From Alteribacillus persepolensis (GTDB lineage Bacteria > Bacillota > Bacilli > Bacillales > Marinococcaceae): a DNA stretch of 64,000 nucleotides. Below are positions 29,532 to 38,798 of this stretch, piece after piece. A model generated the notes under the pieces. The model was not told the origin of the DNA, searched no databases, and saw only the letters and a list, made by a program, of their open reading frames with translations. The translations under genes were made by a program, and so were the position numbers. The DNA lies in contig NZ_FNDK01000002.1 in NCBI RefSeq assembly GCF_900099605.1, forward strand, positions 174,131-238,130, written 5' to 3'. Every line of letters starts with the position of its first letter. Position 1 is the first letter of the stretch.

Positions 29532-29540
29532 TGATATACT
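29532..29540 (+). promoter_or_regulatory. Extended -10 promoter of the TPR gene
   Basis: TGATATACT, one mismatch to TGnTATAAT, 43 nt before the start codon. Confidence 0.5.
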
Positions 29541-29582
29541 AGCCATATTGTAACGGTGCTCCTAATGGAGGGGAAAGAAACC

Positions 29583-30641
29583 ATGAATAGACAAAATAAT
29601 TACCGTAAGGGACAGATTATCCCTTTTATACAAAATGGGGAATACTTTTTTAAACGGGGCGTCACGGCGTATCAAAACAACCAGCTGCAGCGCGCCGTTA
29701 AATATTTACGAAGAGCGGTCGAGCTAAATCCAGAACAAGGTGTATTTTATTGCCAACTTGCGGCTGTGTATGCTGATTTGGCTGACTATGAAAAGTCTAA
29801 TGCACTGCTTTTGTATGTCCTTGATGAATTAGATGAAACGATGTATGAGTGCTATTTTTTTCTCGCTAATAACTATGCGTATCAAGGATTATTTGATCGA
29901 GCAAGAGAAATGGCAAACCTGTATTTGTCTTGTGCGCCAGAAGGTGATTTTACTGCAGATGCAGAAGATTTGCTTCAGCTGCTGAAACTAGAAGGTGTGG
30001 AAGACGACGAGGCTGAAGAAGAGTGGCTCCGGACAGGAGACGAGTTAATTATAACGTATGAAAAAGCGCTGCGTATGATAGAAGAAAACAAGTTATTAGA
30101 AGCAGAAAACTTGCTTGAAAATATCATTACGGATTATCCTTCGTATTGGCCTGCACACAGTCAGCTTGCTCAAGTACTTCATTTAAAAGGACAGACGGAA
30201 GAAGCGCTTGCTTATATTAAAGATATTTTACAGGAAAATCATTATGTGCCGGCAATGTGCCAGCTTGCCTTGTTTTATAAGGAACTGGGCCGGGAAACAG
30301 AAGCACAAGACACCACTCTTGTGCTGAAAAAAATGGTGCCGATGGATAAAGATCACTTACAGCGTGTTGCAATAACGTTATGCTGCTTAAGGGAGTATGA
30401 AGGAGCATATCATCTCTTTCGCACGCTGTTTCAACGGTTTTACCCTGAAGATAAAACCATCTTTTTTCAATACGGGGTAGCATCTTATCAAACCGGCCGG
30501 TATCAACAAGCCAAAAAATGGTGGAGACAAGCTGAAGTGAGAAATCATAATGGTGCTTCGCAGCTGTTGGCAAAAATGCAGGACGGCCTTTTAACAGCAA
30601 GTGATGTTATGCACGTGACGCATGAACAGTACCGATACTAA
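29583..30641 (+). CDS. Tetratricopeptide-repeat protein (YvcD-like position)
   Basis: 352-residue soluble protein made of helical TPR units. Clear repeats are at residues about 14-80 (AYQNNQLQRAVKYLRRAVELNPEQ), 160-235 (ALRMIEENKLLEAENLLENI and AEEALAYIKDIL) and 280-330 (GVASYQTGRYQQAKKWWRQA). No signal peptide, TM segment or enzymatic domain. The position between hisI and trxB is that of B. subtilis yvcD, a larger TPR protein, so the orthology is by place and repeat type only. GGAGGGG at 29567-29573 favours ATG 29583 over GTG 29556. Probably a protein-protein scaffold. Confidence 0.85.
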   Translation: MNRQNNYRKGQIIPFIQNGEYFFKRGVTAYQNNQLQRAVKYLRRAVELNPEQGVFYCQLAAVYADLADYEKSNALLLYVLDELDETMYECYFFLANNYAYQGLFDRAREMANLYLSCAPEGDFTADAEDLLQLLKLEGVEDDEAEEEWLRTGDELIITYEKALRMIEENKLLEAENLLENIITDYPSYWPAHSQLAQVLHLKGQTEEALAYIKDILQENHYVPAMCQLALFYKELGRETEAQDTTLVLKKMVPMDKDHLQRVAITLCCLREYEGAYHLFRTLFQRFYPEDKTIFFQYGVASYQTGRYQQAKKWWRQAEVRNHNGASQLLAKMQDGLLTASDVMHVTHEQYRY

Positions 30642-30768
30642 AGACGAAGCATAATATTGGACTTCTGTTTTTGACTTATTTACGATAAATACAAGAGTTG
30701 AGAAATCATTGTGAAACATGTATCACCGTTTAAGAACAGGGGATATTATGGATATGAAAGAGGAGTGA

Positions 30769-31719
<951 letters not shown>

Positions 31720-31834
31720 TGTCATGCGTTTTTTACAATTTTAAATCGATTTTAACGATGTTGTAACAAGTGTGAAATAAATATTGCGTACAATATAAGT
31801 AGTAATTGACCCCCTTTTTATATATCCTGGTGCA

Positions 31835-31863
31835 GCGCAGGCGGATGCCTGTGCTCTTTTTTT
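31835..31863 (+). terminator. Terminator downstream of trxB
   Basis: GCGCAGGC (31835-31842) pairs with GCCTGTGC (31847-31854), one wobble, tetraloop GGAT, then a T run. Confidence 0.8.
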
Positions 31864-32030
31864 ATCTTTTTCGTTCTATAACGTTTGTGGGAGCTGTTGT
31901 CTCTCCCTCTCTCTGATTGGATGGCTCTTCAGCTGCTGCGCTTCCCGCTAATCAAATAATAAACAATAAAGCATGCAATATATCCCCTCAACATTTATAT
32001 GAGAACCTATAAAAGAATCAATTGAAAAAA
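31864..32030 (+). other. Intergenic region, nothing recognised
   Basis: Between the trxB terminator and the yvcI promoter I see no ORF with a ribosome site and no riboswitch signature. Confidence 0.4.
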
Positions 32031-32060
32031 TTGAGCGATTCCCCTCACTAATAGTATACT
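32031..32060 (+). promoter_or_regulatory. Promoter of the yvcI-rapZ-yvcK-whiA-crh operon
   Basis: TTGAGC (32031-32036), 18-nt spacer, TATACT (32055-32060), 28 nt before the start codon. Confidence 0.6.
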
Positions 32061-32087
32061 AATAAGAGTAAATGTGAGGTGATGAAC

Positions 32088-32561
32088 ATGCAGCGCGTGA
32101 CTAATTGTGTTCTAATGGATAAACACCAAGTGCTTATGCTTCAGAAGCCAAGTCGACATTGGTGGGTTGCTCCAGGAGGGAAAATGGAGGCAGAAGAATC
32201 TGTACTGGATTCTGTTACCCGCGAATTTTGGGAAGAAACAGGCGTTACAGTGAAAAATCCGATGATCCGGGGCATTTTCACTTTTTTAATTATAGAAAAG
32301 GAAAAAACATTGTCAGAGTGGATGATGTTTACATTTGCTGCAACGGCATTTGAAGGTGCATTGTTAGATTCATCTCCAGAGGGCATGCTTGCCTGGCAGC
32401 CACAGGAAAAAGTACTCACATTGCCCATGGCAGAGGGAGACCGCCATATTTTACGCCATATATTAGAAAATCAGGGTATTCTGTATGGGACATTTCGGTA
32501 CACATCCGATTACCAGCTCATTTCAAGTAACCTGCAAACAAGCGGCAGCGAGGGAATATGA
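32088..32561 (+). CDS. yvcI: NUDIX hydrolase YvcI
   Basis: 157-residue MutT-type hydrolase. The Nudix box fits GX5EX7REUXEEXGU perfectly: from GKMEAEE to REFWEETGV (about residues 33-56). Substrate not known from sequence; B. subtilis YvcI has the same MQRVTNCVL start and sits at the head of the same cluster. GTG 32079 and ATG 32082 overlap GAGGTG, so ATG 32088 is preferred. Overlaps the longest form of rapZ by 4 bp. Confidence 0.93.
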   Translation: MQRVTNCVLMDKHQVLMLQKPSRHWWVAPGGKMEAEESVLDSVTREFWEETGVTVKNPMIRGIFTFLIIEKEKTLSEWMMFTFAATAFEGALLDSSPEGMLAWQPQEKVLTLPMAEGDRHILRHILENQGILYGTFRYTSDYQLISSNLQTSGSEGI

Positions 32562-32584
32562 ATAAAGGGAAGGAGCATTCAACC

Positions 32585-33469
32585 ATGGAAAAGCCTGGCG
32601 AAGAGATTCAAGTGGTTATTATTACAGGGATGTCTGGAGCAGGAAAAACGGTCGCTATGCAAAGTTTTGAAGACTTAGGCTATTATTGTGTGGATAATCT
32701 CCCGCCAGCTTTAATTCCAACATTTATAGAGTTGATTGAAAACTCGGGTGGGAAAATGGATAAAGTTGCATTAGTTATTGATTTAAGGGGACGTGAGTTT
32801 TTTGATCAATTGTTTGGAGCAATTGAACAGCTTCATAAAAAGCCGAATTTAAACACTCATATATTGTTTTTAGATGCGAAGGATAATATTCTCGTGCAAA
32901 GATATAAAGAAACCCGGCGCTCCCACCCGTTAGCTGCGGAAGAAGCTCCTTTAGAAGGCATTCAGCATGAAAGAGAAATCCTTGAAGATCTGAAAGGCAG
33001 AGCCAGACAAATTGTTGATACGAGTGACTTAAAGCCAAAACAACTTCGTGAGCGTATTATCCAATCGTTTACCGGGCCTGAAAAAGACGCATTTTCAGTT
33101 AATGTCATGTCGTTTGGATTTAAGTACGGCTTGCCTATTGATGCTGATCTCGTCTTTGATGTACGTTTTTTGCCGAATCCTCACTATATTGACCATTTGC
33201 AGCCAAAAACTGGTTTGGAAGTAGAAGTTTCGGATTATGTGTTAAAATGGTCGGAGACAAAAGAATTTTTAACGAAATTACTCGATATGCTGGAGTATAT
33301 GCTTCCACACTATAAACGTGAAGGCAAAAGCCAGTTGATTATCTCCATCGGCTGCACAGGAGGCAAACACCGGTCGGTAACGCTGGCAGAGTACGTGGCA
33401 GACTATTTTGCTGACAGCTATGCGACGCATAAAAGTCACCGCGACATAGAGAAAGGAAAGAAAAGATAA
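32585..33469 (+). CDS. rapZ: RapZ/YvcJ nucleotide-binding protein
   Basis: 294-residue P-loop ATPase/GTPase of the RapZ family. Walker A GMSGAGKT near residue 16, VDNLPP, Walker-B-like FLDA with [10 protein letters not shown], and the C-terminal RNA/metabolite domain with [18 protein letters not shown] and [11 protein letters not shown]. In E. coli RapZ is an RNase E adaptor; in B. subtilis YvcJ affects competence. ATG 32585 (AAGGAG at 32570-32575) is preferred to ATG 32558, which has no ribosome site. 2 nt before yvcK. Confidence 0.95.
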   Translation: MEKPGEEIQVVIITGMSGAGKTVAMQSFEDLGYYCVDNLPPALIPTFIELIENSGGKMDKVALVIDLRGREFFDQLFGAIEQLHKKPNLNTHILFLDAKDNILVQRYKETRRSHPLAAEEAPLEGIQHEREILEDLKGRARQIVDTSDLKPKQLRERIIQSFTGPEKDAFSVNVMSFGFKYGLPIDADLVFDVRFLPNPHYIDHLQPKTGLEVEVSDYVLKWSETKEFLTKLLDMLEYMLPHYKREGKSQLIISIGCTGGKHRSVTLAEYVADYFADSYATHKSHRDIEKGKKR

Positions 33470-33471
33470 TC

Positions 33472-34416
33472 GTGGATAAGCCAAATATTGTTGTTATTGG
33501 CGGTGGGACAGGGCTCGCTGTTCTTTTAAGAGGATTAAAAACATTTCCTGTTCACATCACGGCGATTGTAACGGTTGCTGATGATGGCGGGAGCTCTGGA
33601 ATACTTCGGAAAGAATTAAACATTCCGCCGCCAGGAGATGTTCGTAACGTGTTAGTAGCCCTGGCAGAAGTAGAGCCGATGATAGAAAAGCTGTTTCAGC
33701 ACCGATTTGAAAATGGAAATGGTCTTTCGGGACATTCCTTGGGCAATTTGTTGTTAGCGGGTATGACATCCATCACGGGTGATTTTGCGCGCGGCATCAG
33801 TGAGCTTAGCACCGTGTTGAATGTGCGCGGAAAAGTACTGCCTGCTTCTAACCAGAGCATTGAATTGCAGGCGGAAATGACGGACGGCACGTTTGTAAAA
33901 GGGGAATCCAGCATTCCAAAATCAGGGAAGCGTATTAAACAGCTGTATGTTTCTCCGGAAACTGTCGATCCATTGCCCGAAAGCATTGAAGCTATTGAAC
34001 AAGCTGATTTAATCGTACTTGGTCCTGGCAGTCTGTATACTAGTGTTATTCCAAATTTGCTTGTCCCAGGCATAGCTGACGCATTAAAATCGGCAAGCGC
34101 CAAAAAAGTGTATATTTGCAACGGAATGACACAAGCGGGAGAAACCGATCACTTTTCTGCTTCGGATCATGTTGGTGCTATTTGTGCACATGCAGGAGAA
34201 GGAGTGATGGACACTGTTTTTGTCAACAGCGGCAATATTCCGGTTGAAATTCTAAAACGGTATGAAAGCGAACGTGCTGCTCCTGTATACAGTGACGTCG
34301 AAAAAATTACAGAGCTTGGTTTACGTGTCATTCAAGGTGAGTTTATGCAGTTTCAACATAATCTTTTACGACACGATGCTATAAAAGTGTCACAATCGTT
34401 ATTAACAGAACTATAA
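33472..34416 (+). CDS. yvcK: YvcK/CofD-like gluconeogenesis factor
   Basis: 314-residue cytosolic protein binding UDP-sugars, required in B. subtilis for growth on gluconeogenic carbon and for cell shape. Nucleotide-binding N-terminus GGGTGLAVLLRGLK, DDGGSSG, PPGDVRNVLVAL, and GPGSLYTSVIPNLLV near residue 185 are diagnostic. GTG start directly behind rapZ. Known as putative morphogen and glucose-control factor; the name mgfK is also used. Confidence 0.95.
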   Translation: MDKPNIVVIGGGTGLAVLLRGLKTFPVHITAIVTVADDGGSSGILRKELNIPPPGDVRNVLVALAEVEPMIEKLFQHRFENGNGLSGHSLGNLLLAGMTSITGDFARGISELSTVLNVRGKVLPASNQSIELQAEMTDGTFVKGESSIPKSGKRIKQLYVSPETVDPLPESIEAIEQADLIVLGPGSLYTSVIPNLLVPGIADALKSASAKKVYICNGMTQAGETDHFSASDHVGAICAHAGEGVMDTVFVNSGNIPVEILKRYESERAAPVYSDVEKITELGLRVIQGEFMQFQHNLLRHDAIKVSQSLLTEL

Positions 34417-34485
34417 AGATGTGCAAATGAAGGCCGCTTCTGTAAAGATACGGCCCTCAAGAGGAAAAAGGGCGGTGAGGCAATC

Positions 34486-35448
34486 ATGTCATCCTTTGCG
34501 GCTATGACAAAAAAAGAATTAACACAGCTAGATACCGATGATTGTTGTGCAAAGGCTGAACTAGCAGCACTCATACGAATGAATGGCTCGATTTCGTTTG
34601 GAAACAAAGAGCTGCTTTTGGATATTTCTACCGAAAATGCAGCAATCGCTAGACGTATTTATATGTTAATAAAAAAAGTATATCGAGATACGGTAGTAGA
34701 ATTGCTCGTGCGAAAGAAAATGCGGTTGAAAAAAAACAACGTGTACCTCGTTAGAATTTCAGAAGACGCAAAGGCGATATTGAATGACTTGCACATTATG
34801 AAGGACGGATACCGCTTTATTCGTTCCATTGCATCAGAAATCATTCAAGATACATGCTGCAAACGAGCCTATTTGCGCGGGGCTTTCCTAGCAGGAGGAT
34901 CTGTCAATCATCCAGAAACGTCTTCGTATCATTTAGAAATTTTTTCATTATACGAAGAACATAATAAAGCATTACGTGACTTATTACATGAATTTTACCT
35001 TCCGTCAAAAAGTTTGGAAAGAAAAAAAGGGTTTATCTTATATATTAAAGAAAGTGAAAAAATAACCGAATTTCTTAATGTCATTGGCGCCCATCAAGCG
35101 CTGCTTTATTTTGAGGATGTCCGTATCATGAAAGATATGCGCAACTCCGTGAACCGCCTAGTAAATTGTGAAACAGCGAACTTAAATAAAACCGTTGGGG
35201 CGGCGTTGAGGCAAGTAGAAAATATTCAGCTGGTTGATAATGAAGTTGGCTTGCAGAATTTGCCGGACAAAGTTCGTGAAATAGCGGAACTGCGTGTCAA
35301 ACATCAAGATGTCACATTAAAAGAGCTGGGAGAAATGGTGCCAAGCGGTCCAGTAAGCAAATCAGGAGTCAATCACCGGCTTCGTAAAATCGATCAATTA
35401 GCAGAAAAAATCAGAAATGGTGAAACGGTATCATTCGAAAAAACGTAA
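34486..35448 (+). CDS. whiA: DNA-binding protein WhiA
   Basis: 320-residue WhiA: N-terminal LAGLIDADG-endonuclease-like fold (residues 1-210; [15 protein letters not shown] is the degenerate LAGLIDADG stretch) without nuclease residues, plus a C-terminal helix-turn-helix (about 245-310; [25 protein letters not shown]). In Bacillus it influences cell division and chromosome segregation. Same operon as yvcK and crh. Confidence 0.96.
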   Translation: MSSFAAMTKKELTQLDTDDCCAKAELAALIRMNGSISFGNKELLLDISTENAAIARRIYMLIKKVYRDTVVELLVRKKMRLKKNNVYLVRISEDAKAILNDLHIMKDGYRFIRSIASEIIQDTCCKRAYLRGAFLAGGSVNHPETSSYHLEIFSLYEEHNKALRDLLHEFYLPSKSLERKKGFILYIKESEKITEFLNVIGAHQALLYFEDVRIMKDMRNSVNRLVNCETANLNKTVGAALRQVENIQLVDNEVGLQNLPDKVREIAELRVKHQDVTLKELGEMVPSGPVSKSGVNHRLRKIDQLAEKIRNGETVSFEKT

Positions 35449-35472
35449 AGATGGTGGATGGAGGAGATAAGA

Positions 35473-35730
35473 GTGACGGAAAACACAGTAGAAGTGAAAT
35501 TGAGAACAGGATTGCAAGCAAGGCCTGCGGCTTTATTTGTTCAAGAAGCTAACCGCTTTCAATCCAACATTTATTTACAAAAAGATGAGAAAAAAGTAAA
35601 TGCTAAAAGTATTATGGGGGTTATGAGCTTAGCTGTCCGCTCTGGCGGGACGATTCAAATTATTACGGATGGCTCTGATGAAGAAGAAGCACTTCAAGCA
35701 CTGACAGAATACGTTCAAAAAGAAGAATAA
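35473..35730 (+). CDS. crh: Catabolite repression HPr-like protein Crh
   Basis: 85-residue HPr paralogue that acts in CcpA-dependent carbon control after HprK phosphorylates Ser46. With GTG 35473 as start, the residue normally His15 in HPr is Gln15 (GLQARPAA) and the regulatory Ser falls exactly at position 46 (NAKSIMG), as in B. subtilis Crh. It therefore cannot accept phosphate from enzyme I. The Shine-Dalgarno GGAGGAGA (35460-35467) excludes ATG 35458. Last gene of the operon. Confidence 0.96.
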   Translation: MTENTVEVKLRTGLQARPAALFVQEANRFQSNIYLQKDEKKVNAKSIMGVMSLAVRSGGTIQIITDGSDEEEALQALTEYVQKEE

Positions 35731-35767
35731 AAAATTCCGGCCTTCGTGTGAGAAGGCCGGAATTTTT
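35730..35767. terminator. Bidirectional terminator between crh and clpP
   Basis: Perfect 16-bp inverted repeat: 35730-35745 and 35752-35767 (arm AAAAATTCCGGCCTTC), loop of 6 nt. A-tract and T-tract at the ends serve both convergent genes. Confidence 0.92.
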
Positions 35768-35770
35768 CTG

Positions 35771-36349
35771 TTATTTATAGAGCACTTCGTCAACCATGCC
35801 GTATTCTTTTGCTTCTTCGGCAGACATGAAGTTGTCACGGTCTGTGTCTTTTTCAATTACTTCAAGCGGCTGACCCGTACGTTCTGCTAAAATCTTGTTT
35901 AGCTTGGAGCGCATTTCAATAATGCGGCGGGCATGAATTTCAATATCGGATGCTTGTCCTTGAGTTCCGCCAAGCGGCTGGTGAATCATGACTTCACTGT
36001 TAGGAAGAGCGAAGCGTTTGCCTGGCTCACCTGCTGTGAGCAAGAAGGAACCCATAGAAGCTGCCATACCAACACAGATAGTGGATACTTGTGGCTTGAT
36101 GTGCTGCATGGTGTCATAAATCGCCATCCCGGCTGTAATGGAACCACCAGGGCTGTTAATGTACAAGGAGATGTCTTTTTCTGGATCATCTGCTGCTAAA
36201 AAGAGCAGCTGTGCTACAACGGAATTGGCAATGTTATCATCGATCCCTGATCCAAGCATAATAATGCGGTCTTTTAAGAGACGGGAATAAATGTCATATG
36301 CACGTTCTCCACGGTTTGTTTGTTCAATTACTGTAGGTATTAAATTCAT
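35771..36349 (-). CDS. clpP: ATP-dependent Clp protease proteolytic subunit
   Basis: 192-residue serine protease subunit that forms the double-heptamer chamber used by ClpC, ClpX and ClpE. Ser98 (AASMG), His123 (MIHQP) and the Asp in DTDRDNF form the triad; numbering matches B. subtilis. The ORF is open 66 nt further up, but AGGAGGA (complement of 36358-36364) is 8 nt from ATG 36349, which gives the family start [11 protein letters not shown]. CtsR site and sigma-A promoter lie 60-90 nt upstream. Confidence 0.97.
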   Translation of the reverse strand: MNLIPTVIEQTNRGERAYDIYSRLLKDRIIMLGSGIDDNIANSVVAQLLFLAADDPEKDISLYINSPGGSITAGMAIYDTMQHIKPQVSTICVGMAASMGSFLLTAGEPGKRFALPNSEVMIHQPLGGTQGQASDIEIHARRIIEMRSKLNKILAERTGQPLEVIEKDTDRDNFMSAEEAKEYGMVDEVLYK

Positions 36350-36410
36350 TTTATACATCCTCCTATCATATAATGCAATGCATCCAGCGCTTATCTGTGC
36401 TGTTGATTCC

Positions 36411-36439
36411 ATCATAACTTAATGGTCAATAATGGTCAA
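36411..36439 (-). promoter_or_regulatory. Sigma-A promoter of clpP
   Basis: On the minus strand TTGACC (complement of 36434-36439), 17-nt spacer, TATGAT (complement of 36411-36416). Confidence 0.7.
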
Positions 36440-36440
36440 A
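36424..36440. promoter_or_regulatory. CtsR operator overlapping the clpP promoter
   Basis: GGTCAAT-AAT-GGTCAAA, against the CtsR heptad direct repeat GGTCAAA-NAN-GGTCAAA: one mismatch. It covers the -35 and most of the spacer, so CtsR would block RNA polymerase until heat or thiol stress. Confidence 0.85.
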
Positions 36441-36612
36441 TATTAGAGCAAGCTAACTGTACAACGTATTATACAGAAATTTTTCATGTGTTCCTATTAA
36501 AGTGCTGTACGTCTTGATAATTCGATATACGAATGACGAAACCCTGCATGTATCATATCCTTTTTTTTAGCATTTCAAACAACTTCCTTTTTTCTTTATG
36601 GGAGAAATAAGC
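36441..36612. other. Intergenic region between clpP and the amphi-Trp gene
   Basis: AT-rich divergent region of about 170 bases (the whole gene-to-gene gap is 305). Beyond the clpP and 36613 promoters I see no gene; a TATAAT on the minus strand (complement of 36468-36473) may be a second clpP promoter. Confidence 0.35.
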
Positions 36613-36618
36613 TATAAT
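36613..36618 (+). promoter_or_regulatory. -10 element of the amphi-Trp gene
   Basis: TATAAT with a poor -35, 37 nt upstream of ATG 36655. It excludes the longer ORF start at 36598. Confidence 0.5.
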
Positions 36619-36654
36619 AAAAGGAACACTTCCGTTATGGAGGAGGCCGGTATT

Positions 36655-36900
36655 ATGTTTGGTCAAGAACGACTCGGTGAGGACAGACGCTTTGAAAAAG
36701 AAGAAAAAATGGCAGTGGAAGAAGCGGCAGCTGAATTAGAAAAAATGGCAGAAGCGCTTAGAAAATATGGCGAGCTTACTTTGACAAATAACAATGAACA
36801 AATAACCGTCAGCCCTTCCAATGAAGTACAAGTGACCGTGGATTATGTCAAAAAAGGCAAACATCATAAAAGTGGATTTTACTTTGAATGGTATACGTGA
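36655..36900 (+). CDS. Small amphi-Trp domain protein
   Basis: 81-residue acidic protein. N-terminal charged helix (FEKEEKMAVEEAAAELEKMAEALRK is helical), then GELTLTNNNEQITVSPSNEVQVTVDYVKK and a C-terminal FYFEW. This pattern (helix with E-L-x-x-x-A-x-x-L, a basic beta hairpin and an amphipathic aromatic strand) resembles the amphi-Trp domain, whose function is unknown. GGAGGAGG (36639-36646) precedes ATG 36655 by 8 nt. It lies between clpP and rpoN, and the B. subtilis region has no gene of this kind that I recall. Family call is moderate. Confidence 0.65.
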   Translation: MFGQERLGEDRRFEKEEKMAVEEAAAELEKMAEALRKYGELTLTNNNEQITVSPSNEVQVTVDYVKKGKHHKSGFYFEWYT

Positions 36901-36982
36901 TAGTCTGTTTGTCAGTTGACTCTGATGGAGTGAAAGAAAATAAACGTCCCAATATAAATGATAAAATGAATGATAAACAATT

Positions 36983-36997
36983 TGGAAAACGCTTACA
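36983..36997 (+). promoter_or_regulatory. CcpA cre site immediately upstream of rpoN
   Basis: TGGAAAACGCTTACA fits WTGNAANCGNWNNCA with one mismatch. It lies between the promoter region and the Shine-Dalgarno, the place of the B. subtilis sigL cre site, where CcpA acts as a transcription roadblock. Confidence 0.7.
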
Positions 36998-37018
36998 GAT
37001 GGAGAGGAGGGGGACGAT

Positions 37019-38374
37019 ATGAATATGGAAATGGGTTTGTTTCAACAGCAGGCGATGAAGTTAGTGATGACCCAGGAGCTGCGGCAAGCGATTTCTTTGC
37101 TGCAATATTCTACACTGGAATTATCAGAGTATTTGGAAGAGCAAGCACTGGAGAATCCTATGATGGAAATAGAAGAGCCGAGCCATGCCATGAAAGAAGA
37201 TATCTCTTATCAAATGCCTGTCATGTGGAACGACGAGCCTTCAGAAGTACAGGAACAGGAAGAAGAACAAGCTTCATCTCCTTTTGATCGTATAAAAGAT
37301 GACAGACAGCGGTTAGCAGATTACTTGGTCCAGCAGATTCGTTTTTTGTCCTGTTCAGAGCAGGAAAAACAAATGCTTATGCACATGGCTGGAAACGTTG
37401 GAGATAGTGGATATTTAGAAGGAACCTATGAAGATATGAAAAGAGTGTTTTCCATAAGTGAAACAGAATACGAAGATTGTGTTGCCATGCTTCAAGCATT
37501 GGAACCGGCAGGTATTGGCGCCAGGTCATTAAAAGAGTGCCTGCTTTTGCAGTTAGAACGTCAGGTGCCAAGAAACCATTTTGCTGAGTGGGTAGTTGAA
37601 AATCATATCGAAGAATTGGCTGCTCGTAAATGGAAGAAGGTAGCAAAACAGGCAGATGTGACGCTTCAAGATATCCAGCAAGTATACGATGATATTCAAA
37701 AGCTCGATCCATACCCAGGGTCAAGTTTTGCGGTGGCAGAACCCCCTGCTCACGTATATCCGGATGTCTATGTCGAACAGGATAAAGAAGGCTTAGTTGT
37801 TCGGTTAAACAACGACAGTCTTCCAAGAATCCGAATGAATCGTCAATACCGCCACCTGTTAGAAAATCCAGCAGAAGATGAAGCTACAGAGTATGCAAAG
37901 AAAAAGTATAAACAGCTTGTGTGGCTGTTAAAAAGCATTGACCAGCGTCAGCAAACAATACGTAACATAACCGAGGCAATCGTAAAGTTTCAACGAGAAT
38001 TTTTCGAGTTTGGTCCGTCTGCTTTGAAACCGCTGACACTAAAAGATGTAGCCAATGAAGCAGATGTGCATGAATCAACGGTGTCGAGAACAACGACACA
38101 AAAATATGTACAAACGCCGCAAGGGCTGTTTGAGCTCAAATACTTTTTTACAGCTGGTTTGAATAGCGGATCTGGAGAACAGACGTCTACTTCTGTGATA
38201 AAGTCCATGCTGGAAAAGTTAGTAGAAGAAGAAGACAAACGAAAGCCTCTATCAGATCAAAAGATAGCAGATTACATCAAAGGAGATCACGACATTGCCG
38301 TTTCACGAAGAGCCGTGGCAAAATACCGCAATGAATTAAATATCCCTTCATCTTCCAAACGAAAACGCTATTAA
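37019..38374 (+). CDS. rpoN: RNA polymerase sigma-54 factor (SigL)
   Basis: 451-residue sigma-54. Region I is Gln/Leu-rich (MGLFQQQAMKLVMTQELRQAISLLQYS) and binds activator; an acidic region II (about 55-95); core-binding domain (about 100-280); HTH (about 345-365, DVANEADVHESTVSR) that reads the -12 element; and the C-terminal RpoN box SRRAVAKYRNELNIP that reads -24. Strong GGAGAGGAGG before ATG. No enhancer-binding activator gene is in the window. Catabolite repression by the upstream cre site is probable. Confidence 0.96.
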   Translation: MNMEMGLFQQQAMKLVMTQELRQAISLLQYSTLELSEYLEEQALENPMMEIEEPSHAMKEDISYQMPVMWNDEPSEVQEQEEEQASSPFDRIKDDRQRLADYLVQQIRFLSCSEQEKQMLMHMAGNVGDSGYLEGTYEDMKRVFSISETEYEDCVAMLQALEPAGIGARSLKECLLLQLERQVPRNHFAEWVVENHIEELAARKWKKVAKQADVTLQDIQQVYDDIQKLDPYPGSSFAVAEPPAHVYPDVYVEQDKEGLVVRLNNDSLPRIRMNRQYRHLLENPAEDEATEYAKKKYKQLVWLLKSIDQRQQTIRNITEAIVKFQREFFEFGPSALKPLTLKDVANEADVHESTVSRTTTQKYVQTPQGLFELKYFFTAGLNSGSGEQTSTSVIKSMLEKLVEEEDKRKPLSDQKIADYIKGDHDIAVSRRAVAKYRNELNIPSSSKRKRY

Positions 38375-38384
38375 TAGGTGCGGT

Positions 38385-38474
38385 TAAAACAAACCGAAAG
38401 CAGGTTGCTCAACAGCCCGACAACAAGCTGTGAAAGTATAGGCAAAGTATCGTCAACACGCGGGATGCTCCCGC
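38385..38474 (+). repeat. Two-copy dispersed element, copy A (downstream of rpoN)
   Basis: Homologous without gaps to copy B at 56022-56111 over about 85 nt; the core 38420-38458 matches 56057-56095 at 32 of 39 positions (ACAACAAG, AGTATAGGC, TCAACA invariant). Bases 38446-38451 (AGTATC as a46..c51 with GATGCT 38464-38469) form a stem equivalent to the one in copy B. It ends with an extra CGCGGGA/TCCCGCG hairpin (38459-38475). No ORF covers it. Confidence 0.65.
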
Positions 38475-38526
38475 GGCAAGCGAAGGATGTTGGCGGAGCA
38501 ATGATAGACATGATGAGGGGAAAACA

Positions 38527-38565
38527 AATAATCCGGAATGATTGTAATCAATCGTCCGGATTATT
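38527..38565 (+). terminator. Terminator of rpoN
   Basis: AATAATCCGGA (38527-38537) pairs with TCCGGATTATT (38555-38565), continued by inner GATTG/CAATC and a TAAT loop. The T tail is weak. Confidence 0.65.
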
Positions 38566-38665
38566 CTATGGCTCTTGTCCTTTTATTCCAGCCTCTTTTA
38601 TACTTTCAGGCAGGCAAATATAAAAAGCAGGCACACTCTGTATAAAAAAGAATAGTATAAAATGA

Positions 38666-38695
38666 TTGCCAAGGGGGAAGACCAAGTGATATGAT
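38666..38695 (+). promoter_or_regulatory. Promoter of cggR-gapA
   Basis: TTGCCA (38666-38671), 18-nt spacer, TATGAT (38690-38695) with an extended TGA (38687-38689). Confidence 0.65.
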
Positions 38696-38733
38696 GTTAA
38701 CGAAAATGTTACATTGTTTTTTTATGCTTTTAT

Positions 38734-38769
38734 CGGGACAAAAAATGTCACACCGGGACTTAAAATGAC
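38734..38769 (+). promoter_or_regulatory. CggR operator
   Basis: Two direct repeats CGGGAC-N6-TGTC (38734-38749) and CGGGAC-N6-TGAC (38754-38769), separated by ACAC. This is the B. subtilis CggR operator layout, placed between promoter and cggR, so CggR would act as a roadblock relieved by fructose-1,6-bisphosphate. Confidence 0.9.
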
Positions 38770-38798
38770 CCGGTCGATGGATGTGGTGGTTCATACAT

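Noticed and set aside
30671..30749. Promoter candidates before trxB (TTGACT at 30671, TATTAT at 30744)
   Set aside because: The -35 and -10 spacings do not fit; not listed as a feature.
38378..38623. 81-codon ORF downstream of rpoN
   Set aside because: It covers the dispersed element and the rpoN terminator hairpin, has no ribosome site, and is not consistent with a protein family.
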